A DNA stretch of 39,379 bases from Proteiniphilum sp. UBA4977 (GTDB taxonomy: Bacteria > Bacteroidota > Bacteroidia > Bacteroidales > Dysgonomonadaceae). The number at the start of each line of letters is the position of its first letter. Position 1 is the stretch's first letter. Under the pieces are notes generated by a model, which saw nothing but the letters and a program-made list of their open reading frames with translations, was not told where the DNA came from and ran no database searches. Shown here in pieces: positions 17,039 to 25,258 of the stretch. Location of the stretch: positions 6,731-46,109 of the forward strand of contig DGZP01000033.1 in the NCBI GenBank assembly GCA_002398565.1, written 5' to 3'. The translations under genes were made by a program, and so were the position numbers.

Positions 17039-18796
17039 ATGAAACAGTCAATTTCGTTTGTTATTTTCTTTCTGTTCGTATTCTTTTCGTGCTCATGTGA
17101 AAGCAAAAGGCCAAAAAAGGAGTTTATTACCTTCGAAGAGATGCGGGACCCGACGGCCGATACGTTGTCCGACTGGTCAAATATACCTTCGGGTTTGCAG
17201 GCTTCATTTATCACTATTGACGACAGAATGCCCAAGTCAGTGCCCCCTGAGGTAGCAATCAGAAAGAGTATAAGAGTTGCCGGATGGAAAGGAGAGAGCG
17301 TGTCGGCCCAGATGCTGTTATGGTCTGCCGAAGATGTAAATCAGGTAGAGTTGGAGTTTGATGAATTCAGGTCGGATGTAGCACTGCTTCCTGCAACAAT
17401 TGCACAGGCAAGATTCGTGCGTTACGTAATGACTGATGAGTTTGCTTCAGGTTGCGGACGCCGGGTGCCGGAAAATTTTGCAGCATCACTTTCAGCCGAT
17501 ATGCTCGATAATCTGGATCATTTCAATATGGAGGCCAGCACTGTACGACCTGTCTGGCTCACTTTCAAAATCCCTTCCGATGCGGTCGCAGGGGAATACA
17601 AAGGGAAACTGAAACTTTACGCCAAGAGAGGCTTTGAGGAGGATTTCGACATAGAAATAGAGGTCGTGGACAGGTTGCTGCCTGATCCGTCTGAATGGGC
17701 CTATCATCTCGATTTGTGGCAACATCCTTCTGCCGTGGCAAGGGTTCATAATCTTGAAATGTGGAGTAATGCCCATTTTGAGAAGATGGAACCGCTGATG
17801 AAAATGTTAGCCAATGCGGGACAGAAGGTGATCACTGCCACCTTGAACATTGATCCGTGGAATAACCAGTCTTACGATGCCTATTCAGACATGATTATAT
17901 GGACTAAAAACAAGGATCAGAGTTGGAGCTTCGATTATACAATTTTCGATCGCTGGGTGAAATTTATGATGGATGCAGGCATCAATAAAATGATCAACTG
18001 TTATTCACTGCTTACATGGAATAACAAGCTACACTATAACGATATGGAAAAAAGAGAGCTGGTTACCCTGGAGTTGAAGGCACAATCGGATGAGTACGCT
18101 GAGATCTGGAGCATATTCCTGAAGGATTTCACACGGCATCTGAAGCAGAAAGGATGGCTGGAAATAACCAATATCGCGATGGACGAACGTGCTCCGGCAG
18201 ATATGCAGGCTGCCATGAGAGTATTGGAGAGTGCCGCTCCTGAGCTGGGAATCTCACTTGCCGATAATCATAAAAGTTATAAAGAGTATCCTGCTATTAA
18301 GGATATCAGCGTGGGAGCGCGCAGTACGGTAGACAGGGAAGATATTGCCGTTCGCAGATCCAAAGGGCTGATAACCACCTGGTATGTTTGTTGTGCAGAC
18401 CCCTTTGCCAATATGTTTACCTTCTCTGCACCTGCAGAAGCAGTCTATGCAGCCTGGCACACGGTTGCGGGCGACTTCGATGGCATGCTTCGCTGGGCCT
18501 ATAATTCATGGGTGGAGAACCCGCTGACCGATTCCCGTTTCAGGACATGGCCTGCGGGCGATACCTACATGGTATACCCGGATGCCCGCAGCTCCATTCG
18601 TTTTGAGCGGCTTATTGAAGGAATCCAGGATGCCGAGAAGATTCGTGTGTTACGTAAACAATACAGAGTAACAAATAGTCCCGAATCACTGGGGAAATTG
18701 CAGGAGCTTGAAGAGGCCATCTCATATTTTGAAACGCTGGAACCTTCTGCCGATTGGCAGGAAAGGCTGAATGCAGCCAAGAAATTACTGAATTAA
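17039..18796 (+). CDS. GH123 / DUF4091-type glycoside hydrolase, lipoprotein
   Basis: 585 residues from the ATG at 17039; 13 more codons upstream are AT-rich and precede the signal, so they are probably not used. Signal FVIFFLFVFFSC with cysteines at 18 and 20 suggests a lipoprotein. An N-terminal beta-sandwich region (about 70-210) is followed by a (beta/alpha)8-like catalytic region. The adjacent acid pair Asp382-Glu383 in AMDERAP matches the Asp-Glu pair of GH123 beta-N-acetylgalactosaminidases, where Glu is the acid and Asp orients the N-acetyl group. The C-terminal LRWAYNSWVENPLTDSR, FRTWPAGDTYMVYPD and SSIRFERLIEGIQDAEKI stretches are typical of DUF4091. The likely activity is a beta-hexosaminidase acting by substrate assistance; the substrate is unproven. 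It converges on the sulfatase locus. Confidence 0.8.
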   Translation: MKQSISFVIFFLFVFFSCSCESKRPKKEFITFEEMRDPTADTLSDWSNIPSGLQASFITIDDRMPKSVPPEVAIRKSIRVAGWKGESVSAQMLLWSAEDVNQVELEFDEFRSDVALLPATIAQARFVRYVMTDEFASGCGRRVPENFAASLSADMLDNLDHFNMEASTVRPVWLTFKIPSDAVAGEYKGKLKLYAKRGFEEDFDIEIEVVDRLLPDPSEWAYHLDLWQHPSAVARVHNLEMWSNAHFEKMEPLMKMLANAGQKVITATLNIDPWNNQSYDAYSDMIIWTKNKDQSWSFDYTIFDRWVKFMMDAGINKMINCYSLLTWNNKLHYNDMEKRELVTLELKAQSDEYAEIWSIFLKDFTRHLKQKGWLEITNIAMDERAPADMQAAMRVLESAAPELGISLADNHKSYKEYPAIKDISVGARSTVDREDIAVRRSKGLITTWYVCCADPFANMFTFSAPAEAVYAAWHTVAGDFDGMLRWAYNSWVENPLTDSRFRTWPAGDTYMVYPDARSSIRFERLIEGIQDAEKIRVLRKQYRVTNSPESLGKLQELEEAISYFETLEPSADWQERLNAAKKLLN

Positions 18797-18797
18797 T

Positions 18798-18899
18798 TTA
18801 TTCCCTGTCAAGAAAGAAAGCCATGATTGAGGTCTTCTGCGAGAAAACCGATGTTGCAAGTGAGAAGATGAACAACAATAAACAGGTAATTTTCTTCAC
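18798..18899 (-). pseudogene. Truncated start of a secreted-protein gene (relic)
   Basis: A 33-codon frame begins with GTG 6 bp after the stop of the last sulfatase gene, which matches the tight spacing of this operon. It encodes a clean signal peptide, KKITCLLLFIFSLATS then VFSQ, followed by only about 14 residues before a stop right at the end of the convergent GH123 gene. I read it as the 5' end of an exported protein whose remainder was deleted or replaced at the junction. Too short to assign a family. A functional micropeptide is less likely. Confidence 0.55.
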
Positions 18900-18905
18900 G
18901 TTAAT

Positions 18906-20327
18906 TTAGTTTTTATAGTCAGGATTTGATTTTGTAGGAATTGGAGCGTGGGTTTCCTTAAGCCATTTTTTCAATTTATTTTCAAGTTCATTTGCCACTT
19001 TAGGATTTGTTTTTACCAGATTATTCTCTTCTCTGGGATCCCGGGCGAGGTTGAATAGTTCCGTTTCCCCGGTCTCATAGTAGTAAATTAATTTCCATTC
19101 GGCCGAACGTATTATAGAATAGGGTGTGGCCCTGAAGTCAGCTCCATCTTTTTTATATGATTCCAGATATGCCGGAAAATGCCAGAAGAGATCACGGCTG
19201 ATATTCTTCGAATTGTTTGTAAGAACAGGAGTGATATTCACTCCATCGAGTGAAGGATCGGGAATACCCCCGGCTAGAGAGAGCAATGTAGGATAAAAGT
19301 CAATACCGGTCACCGGATACTCCGAGGTAATCCCCGCTTTAATTTTTCCCTGCCATTTGATTATCAACGGTACACGGATTCCTCCCTCGTAAGGATTTCC
19401 TTTGCCACCACGAAGCATAAAGTTATCAGTCACGGGTTCTGATCCTCCATTGTCTGAATTAAACACGATAAGGGTATTCTCAGTCAATCCCAGCGAATCG
19501 ATAGCGGCACAAATTTTCCCCACACTTTGGTCGAGACTTTCAATCATGGCCGCGTAAACAGGATTGGCGTGATATTTACCCTTAGATTTTTTTTCATACT
19601 TGTCAATCAGTTCTTTAGGAGCCTTCAGGGGGGTATGTACTGCATGATGGGCCAGATACAGGAAAAATGGTTGTTTTCCTGCCGATTCCCTCATAAATTG
19701 GATGGCCTCGTCTGTCAATCTATCTGTGAGATATTCTTCAGGTTTGCCTTTTTCCAGGCCCACATGACAAACTCCCTTTGGATTACAATATGGATAAAAA
19801 TATGAGAAAGGTGTACCTGCACGACCTCCGGCAATGTTGAGCACAAAGCCCTGCGATAAAGGGCCTGTGCCATCCACATCGTCTCCCAGGTGCCATTTGC
19901 CGATATGTCCACATCGATATCCACTTTTTTGCAATGCCTCCGGCATCGTGACGAAATCAACCCGAAGATCTTCGGTATTGTGTATCGGTATCAACTTTCT
20001 CTTGTTTTTGTCTCCACGTTCAGAAGTGCCCACGGTGAAAATTCCATGGCGCGGGGTATACATGCCACTCATAAGGCAGGCCCTGCTTGGTGCCGAATTG
20101 GCTGCGGACGAATATGCATTGGAAAACATCATACCTTGTGAAGCAAGGCGGTCAATATTTGGAGTTTCGTAATAGTCGCTTCCGGTGACTTTCAGGTCAT
20201 TCCACCCCAAGTCGTCCGCCATGATAAACACAATATTCGGTTTTTGTTGTGCATGCATTATCTGCACAGATGGCAATAAAACTCCTACAAAAGCAAACAT
20301 GCCGCTTATCTTTCTTTCCATAACCAT
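18906..20327 (-). CDS. Secreted sulfatase, family S1 (sulfatase 1)
   Basis: 473 residues with a signal peptide ending in MHA/QQ. ATG codons at 20327 and 20321 are both possible starts. The metal-binding ADDLGWND near residue 37 and the formylglycine motif S78-A-P-S-R followed by ACLMSG are present, with serine as the residue to be oxidized. Further alkaline-phosphatase-fold markers are GHIGKWHLGDD, HHAVHTPLKAP and VFNSDNGGSEP. The C-terminal subdomain ends the usual way (ELFNLARDPREENNLV). It hydrolyses a sulfate ester, probably exo on a sugar in the periplasm. Last intact gene of the operon. The sulfated sugar position cannot be inferred. Confidence 0.93.
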   Translation of the reverse strand: MVMERKISGMFAFVGVLLPSVQIMHAQQKPNIVFIMADDLGWNDLKVTGSDYYETPNIDRLASQGMMFSNAYSSAANSAPSRACLMSGMYTPRHGIFTVGTSERGDKNKRKLIPIHNTEDLRVDFVTMPEALQKSGYRCGHIGKWHLGDDVDGTGPLSQGFVLNIAGGRAGTPFSYFYPYCNPKGVCHVGLEKGKPEEYLTDRLTDEAIQFMRESAGKQPFFLYLAHHAVHTPLKAPKELIDKYEKKSKGKYHANPVYAAMIESLDQSVGKICAAIDSLGLTENTLIVFNSDNGGSEPVTDNFMLRGGKGNPYEGGIRVPLIIKWQGKIKAGITSEYPVTGIDFYPTLLSLAGGIPDPSLDGVNITPVLTNNSKNISRDLFWHFPAYLESYKKDGADFRATPYSIIRSAEWKLIYYYETGETELFNLARDPREENNLVKTNPKVANELENKLKKWLKETHAPIPTKSNPDYKN

Positions 20328-20346
20328 TCAATCAAGTGCATCACAA

Positions 20347-22248
20347 TTATTGTTCTTCTCCATTATAGATCATCTTCCATCGATCCTTCCAGTTATCAGT
20401 ACCGACAAAACTATTGAGGTATTTCAGCCGCCAGTCCACTCCCTGACATTCTTCCCTAATCTCGTTCATCTTTAGTTCAAACGGCTTTATTAATTCATTT
20501 TCTACCATATAAGTGAGGTCGTTCAGGATAAGAAGGGTTTCAGCTCCGGTTTTTGCATTATCCAGCACAGCCAGGATATCTTCTTTCGCGTATTTCCGGC
20601 CATACATCGACAGAAGCACCATTGCTCTTGATCTGACAAAACTTCGTTCGTCGGTGAGCAATTTGCTAACTTCGGCTGTTAAGACAGACGATTGTTTAGA
20701 GAAATATGCACAAGTAGTCAGACCCCACCAGCGCACAACCGGATCAGTAGAACGTAGAGCCTTGTAAAGACGTTTTTCAGTATCATTTGAAAAAGAGGTT
20801 GTCTGCAAGTTGGCAATCTCAACAAATGATTTTATTCTCCACTTATTCTTTTCCCCGTATGTTGCCGGATTGGTCATTGCTTCTTCCAAAATTATCGTCT
20901 CAGGAAAGAAACCGAGATCCGCCTTATTAATAAGGTAATTATTGAGCTCACCCCTTAATTCTGCCACGACGGATTTATATTGTGGGTCGTGGACAAGATT
21001 CCTTGTTTCATAAGGGTCATTTTCCAGATTGTATAATTCTTCCGGTCCGAAAGGTTCAAAGAACGAACTCTGAACCGGATTCAATTTGTCGGCCTCATAA
21101 AGATCTTTCCATTCACGGAAAGCAGTCTGTTTATATCTATAGAACGCGAAAAGGGACTGGGTATGATAGGGAAAGAAATTACGTGCATATCTATATTTCC
21201 CTTTTCGGACAGATCTGTTGAATGCATACAATTCGTCGAACCGGTCGCCATAACCAAATACTACATTGTCTTTCGTAGAAGTATTCCTGCCGAGAAACGG
21301 TTTTCCATCCATTTGTCGTGGGATATTGATTCCAGCCAGATTTAGGACTGTGGGAGCGAAATCCATAAATGAAACCGGATCAGCTTCTACGCTACCATAT
21401 TCTTTACCTATCTTGTCTCTCCATTTTTCCGGGATATACACCACAAGGGGAACATGAATCCCCATATCGTCAGTATAGCCTTTGGTCCCGGGTAGGGAAC
21501 CTCCATTGTCTCCAAAATAGAAAATAAAAGTATTATCCAGCACATTTTCCTCACGCAGCATTTCTATGAGTTCGCCCAGTTCCCTGTCAGAGTCGTTGAT
21601 ACGATCGTAGAATGTGGCGTAAGTGTACCTGACAAGCTTGGTGTCAGCCAACGAAGGGTGTACATTTACTTTATCGGGATCATTTTTAGTTTTTACGTTC
21701 CGGTATGTATTGTCATCAAAAAAAAGTTTTGATTCATGTGTAAGTATATTACTTCTCTGAAAGAAGAAAGGTTTTGACTTGTCGGGTCTGTTACGCCACG
21801 TATTCAGTTCTCCTTTTATTTCATCCCAGGCACCCTTATCTAACTGGACATTATAGTCAGTCTTCTGCGCATTACAGGTATAATATCCGGCTTGTCGGAG
21901 ATAAGTAGGGAACATATTCAGTCCTTCAGGCATCACCAATGGTTGTAACCTGCGGTGGAAGCTTCCTGCAAAACGCGGAGCATAGCAACCTGTAATAAGT
22001 GTGGTACGGGCAGCCGAGCTGACAGGTGCGTTACTGTACGCATTTGTGTAGATCAATCCATGTTCCGCCATTTGCCTGACATTGGGAGTTTCCGCCCCCT
22101 TCCCATTGTTGAATAATGCCAGGTAGTGAGGTGATAAATCCTCTGTAAGAAACCATACTATGTTGGGGCGCTCCTGTTTCACTTTGTCGGCTGCAATCGA
22201 TGCGCAGGCAAAAGAGAAAAAGCCAAAAGAGTATAAAATTTTTCTCAT
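20347..22248 (-). CDS. Secreted sulfatase with HEAT-like C-terminal tail (sulfatase 2)
   Basis: 633 residues with a signal peptide (LYSFGFFSFACASIAA). The first metal motif is FLTEDLSPHY, with Glu-Asp in place of the usual Asp-Asp. The active-site motif is S77-S-A-A-R then TTLITG, a serine-type variant with alanines instead of Pro-Ser. FYFGDNGGSLPGTKGY supplies the second metal pair. After the catalytic domain (ending about residue 480, ELYNLENDPYETRNLV) come about 150 residues of paired helices such as STDPVVRWWGLTTCAYFSK and DERSFVRSRAMVLLSMYG, which look like HEAT repeats. The gene at 30791 has the same layout, so the two are probably paralogues with different specificities. Confidence 0.9.
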   Translation of the reverse strand: MRKILYSFGFFSFACASIAADKVKQERPNIVWFLTEDLSPHYLALFNNGKGAETPNVRQMAEHGLIYTNAYSNAPVSSAARTTLITGCYAPRFAGSFHRRLQPLVMPEGLNMFPTYLRQAGYYTCNAQKTDYNVQLDKGAWDEIKGELNTWRNRPDKSKPFFFQRSNILTHESKLFFDDNTYRNVKTKNDPDKVNVHPSLADTKLVRYTYATFYDRINDSDRELGELIEMLREENVLDNTFIFYFGDNGGSLPGTKGYTDDMGIHVPLVVYIPEKWRDKIGKEYGSVEADPVSFMDFAPTVLNLAGINIPRQMDGKPFLGRNTSTKDNVVFGYGDRFDELYAFNRSVRKGKYRYARNFFPYHTQSLFAFYRYKQTAFREWKDLYEADKLNPVQSSFFEPFGPEELYNLENDPYETRNLVHDPQYKSVVAELRGELNNYLINKADLGFFPETIILEEAMTNPATYGEKNKWRIKSFVEIANLQTTSFSNDTEKRLYKALRSTDPVVRWWGLTTCAYFSKQSSVLTAEVSKLLTDERSFVRSRAMVLLSMYGRKYAKEDILAVLDNAKTGAETLLILNDLTYMVENELIKPFELKMNEIREECQGVDWRLKYLNSFVGTDNWKDRWKMIYNGEEQ

Positions 22249-22255
22249 GTTTACT

Positions 22256-23662
22256 TTATTTTATTGCTTTCTTTAAAATGACCGTAGTCGTTTTGCTACC
22301 GTCCTTGTATAGTTTGACCCGCACCGTCTCATATCCCGGAATATCCACCAAATAATCACCATAAAAACCGTGAAAGGTAACTTCACCATTCATCGAAGTT
22401 TTCTTCTCTGTTTTGGTGTGCCATGTTTCTTTAATAAGTTTTTTCAGGTCATAGTAAATTTGATGTTTTCTTCCATCTTCATAAAGAATACCGGCATCCA
22501 TGCCGCGTCCACCAAGATTGTCCACTTGGTACCAGCGTGTCACCCCTATTATAAAAGGTTTCGAAAAGGCCAGTGTGTAGTAGTTTATTTGCCAGGCTGA
22601 GTTTTCTTTGTCGCTGATTGTCCATATCTTATCGCGATTCTCGGGAGAATGTTTATTGTTTCGTGACGGTCCGTTAAATTCTGTAATCACTATGGGTTTA
22701 CCAATGGTTCCAAGCAGTTCAAACCCTTTGTTTATTGCACCCATAGTATACGCGGTTTTGCCGTATGTCGGAGAACCTGCACGAAAATCCCAGGTATGGC
22801 CAAAAAAATGATCCTGATTTCCAGCCATTTGAAAATCGCCGTCGATACTTTTAAGAGCTTTTAAATAATTCACGTAGCCAATAAATTGAGGATTTGTAAG
22901 ATAGGGATGTTGTGCATCAAGTACCACAAACTTTGCATTGGGTAAATATTTACGTGCCAAAGAAAGCGTTTTTTTTGCTACTTCCGGTTCTCTGTATTTG
23001 GGATAATTGGGTGCTGCCAGGATAAACTGATCTTCCGGAGGATTATTTCTTTCCCAGAATTGCATGGAATAGAATTCATTGATGACATCATATTCTCCAA
23101 TCTTATCGCCATATGTTTCACCTACGAAGTGAAGGCGGTCTTCTATCATTTGCCAGATTTGATCTTCTGTATAGATTTGATTTTTGAACCATTTTTCGTT
23201 ATATAGTACTGCATGAAAACGCATTCGCAAATCATTTTCCTGAGCCCACTTAATGGCATCAAGTGCTTTGTAGTCACGCTGTCTTGTTTTTGGATCCTGC
23301 CAATAATCACATATCACGACTTTATTAAAAATTTCAGGGATCGTTTTGAGTGCTTCTATACGGATTGGATCATTTGCCGGTTTTTCGAATAATCCATACG
23401 TATTGGTACCAAAATCAAATTCATGTGCGAAAAGCTCCAGTTTTACTTTTTTACTAACTACCTTTTTGCCTTCCTCATCCAGGAATAATAACTTAAAATC
23501 TGCTGTCCGGTATTTTTCGATCTCCTTTTCAGCCTGAATCATTACTGCTTTACTTTCAGCGTCAGACATGCCATCAAAGAAAGTCTGTGTTGGTTCATTC
23601 CCATTTTTTTGAATAAATGGAAGAGCGTACAAAACGGCCCCGATTATAAAGATTGATTTCAT
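22256..23662 (-). CDS. Divergent GH10-like glycoside hydrolase, exported
   Basis: 468 residues with a short signal (IFIIGAVLYALPF). An N-terminal small domain (about 40-90) ends in HEFDFGTNTYG, the pattern that opens GH10 catalytic domains in many environmental sequences. The acid/base is predicted as Glu196 in YDVINEF and the nucleophile as Glu328 in IVITEFN. The GH10 nucleophile motif is normally TE[LF]D, so Asp is replaced by Asn, and the HTLVWH motif reads FHAVLYNEKW. The C-terminal 70 residues (GEVTFHGFYGDYLVDI) resemble a small beta domain. Both catalytic glutamates are kept, so it is probably active, but xylan as substrate is doubtful in this sulfatase context. Confidence 0.78.
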   Translation of the reverse strand: MKSIFIIGAVLYALPFIQKNGNEPTQTFFDGMSDAESKAVMIQAEKEIEKYRTADFKLLFLDEEGKKVVSKKVKLELFAHEFDFGTNTYGLFEKPANDPIRIEALKTIPEIFNKVVICDYWQDPKTRQRDYKALDAIKWAQENDLRMRFHAVLYNEKWFKNQIYTEDQIWQMIEDRLHFVGETYGDKIGEYDVINEFYSMQFWERNNPPEDQFILAAPNYPKYREPEVAKKTLSLARKYLPNAKFVVLDAQHPYLTNPQFIGYVNYLKALKSIDGDFQMAGNQDHFFGHTWDFRAGSPTYGKTAYTMGAINKGFELLGTIGKPIVITEFNGPSRNNKHSPENRDKIWTISDKENSAWQINYYTLAFSKPFIIGVTRWYQVDNLGGRGMDAGILYEDGRKHQIYYDLKKLIKETWHTKTEKKTSMNGEVTFHGFYGDYLVDIPGYETVRVKLYKDGSKTTTVILKKAIK

Positions 23663-23671
23663 CGTTTATTG

Positions 23672-25228
23672 TCAGAGATCTTGTCTTATTCCTTTACTTT
23701 TCTCCTCTTCCAGTATCTGTTTCATAAAGCGGAGCATCAGCTTGTTTTTAGCTGCCATGTTATCATATTCTCCCCTGTCAGAACGCATGTCGTATAGTTG
23801 ATCTGCCTCTCTGTTCCCCATTTCGGTGTTTGTCAGCTTGTTATAGGGTTGTCCCTTGCCGGGTTCGATGTACTTCCAGTCTCTGGTCAGCACTGTCAGT
23901 GTTGAAGCTGCACCGATGACATAGTCCCGTCCCTCCGGATCGATTCCCAGCCATGCAGCGAGCTGATCCCGGCTGTCTTCCGGAATGTCGGCACTCCTCT
24001 CTCTGCCTGTCAGCGATACCATTGTTCCCAACAGGTCTATTTGTGATACCAGTGCGTTGGAGATTCCTTTTTGTACTTTACCAGGCCAGTGCACCACGAA
24101 GGGGACGCGGGTACCTGCCTCAAAATTACTGTATTTTCCTCCGCGAAAGGGCCCCCATGGCTTGTGATCCATCAGTTTCTCCCGTGCTTCGTCCATATAA
24201 CCATCGTCTACCACGGGGCCGTTGTCGCTTGTGATAATGATCATTGTATTTTCGAAGATTCCGGCTTCCTTCAGTGCACGTACGATCTCGCCTACCGACC
24301 AGTCGAACTGTACTATTGCATCACCGCGGTGTCCCATTTCTGTTTTACCCCTGAAGCGTTCGTGAGGAAATCTTGGTACGTGAATATCGTTGGTTCCGAA
24401 ATACAGGAAAAAAGGTTTCTCTTTATTCTTTTCAATAAATTGAACTGCGTGAGTCGTGATGCTGTCGGCAATAGACTCATCCTTCCATAATGCAGCACGT
24501 CCGCCTTTTATATAACCGATACGTGAAATACCATTGACGATACCCTGGTCATGTCCATGATTGAGACTTGGTTTCAGCTTGGTGAGCAGCTCCGGATTAT
24601 TCTTGCCGGTAGGTTCTCCCGGAAAGTTCTGTGAGTAACTCACGAAAAGAGGATCCTTGGGGTCAAGATTTGCCACCCGCTGATTCTCGAGATAGACGCA
24701 TGGCACACGGTCTCCCGTAGCTGCCATAATATAGGAATAGTCGAATCCGATCTCCCGCGGTCCCGGTGTCAACAGCTTATTCCAGTCCTGCTTCCCGCTG
24801 GTGATTCCTATCCCCAGATGCCATTTCCCTATGGCAGCTGTGGTGTAGCCGGCTTCTTTCATAATCTTTGGCACGGTGTTCCGGTTGGGTTTAATAATCA
24901 GGGCCGCATCACCGGCGGCAATTTGAGTACCCTTCCTCCGCCATGGATACTCTCCCGTGAACAATCCATAACGGGAAGGGGTACTGGTTGCCGCTGCGGA
25001 ATGGGCGTTGATAAATCGCAATCCGTTTGTAGCCAGGGCATCTACATTGGGTGTTTGCACACGTTCTGCGCCATAGCAGGAAAGGTCCCCGTAGCCCATG
25101 TCGTCGGCGTAAATCAGCACGATGTTGGGCTTTTCCCGGATTACCTTTTGTTTTACCTGTTGTGCTTGTAAGGGAAATGCCAGACAAGGGCCAAAAGCGA
25201 GGATAGAACGGGTAGAAAAATATCTCAT
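23672..25228 (-). CDS. Secreted sulfatase, family S1 (sulfatase 3)
   Basis: 518 residues. The signal peptide FGPCLAFPLQAQ precedes PNIVLIYADDMGYGDLSCYG, the arylsulfatase-type start. The formylglycine site is S82-T-P-S-R followed by YGLFTG, serine type. Other markers are AAIGKWHLGIG, FFLYFGTNDIHVPRFPHERF and IITSDNGPVVDDGY. The region GPREIGFDYSYIMAATGDRVPCVYLEN is an insertion typical of one S1 subgroup whose substrate I cannot name. It lies 9 bp before the GH10-like gene and 30 bp after sulfatase 4. Confidence 0.93.
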   Translation of the reverse strand: MRYFSTRSILAFGPCLAFPLQAQQVKQKVIREKPNIVLIYADDMGYGDLSCYGAERVQTPNVDALATNGLRFINAHSAAATSTPSRYGLFTGEYPWRRKGTQIAAGDAALIIKPNRNTVPKIMKEAGYTTAAIGKWHLGIGITSGKQDWNKLLTPGPREIGFDYSYIMAATGDRVPCVYLENQRVANLDPKDPLFVSYSQNFPGEPTGKNNPELLTKLKPSLNHGHDQGIVNGISRIGYIKGGRAALWKDESIADSITTHAVQFIEKNKEKPFFLYFGTNDIHVPRFPHERFRGKTEMGHRGDAIVQFDWSVGEIVRALKEAGIFENTMIIITSDNGPVVDDGYMDEAREKLMDHKPWGPFRGGKYSNFEAGTRVPFVVHWPGKVQKGISNALVSQIDLLGTMVSLTGRERSADIPEDSRDQLAAWLGIDPEGRDYVIGAASTLTVLTRDWKYIEPGKGQPYNKLTNTEMGNREADQLYDMRSDRGEYDNMAAKNKLMLRFMKQILEEEKSKGIRQDL

Positions 25229-25258
25229 AATTTTAAAGATAACGGTATGACGAATTAT

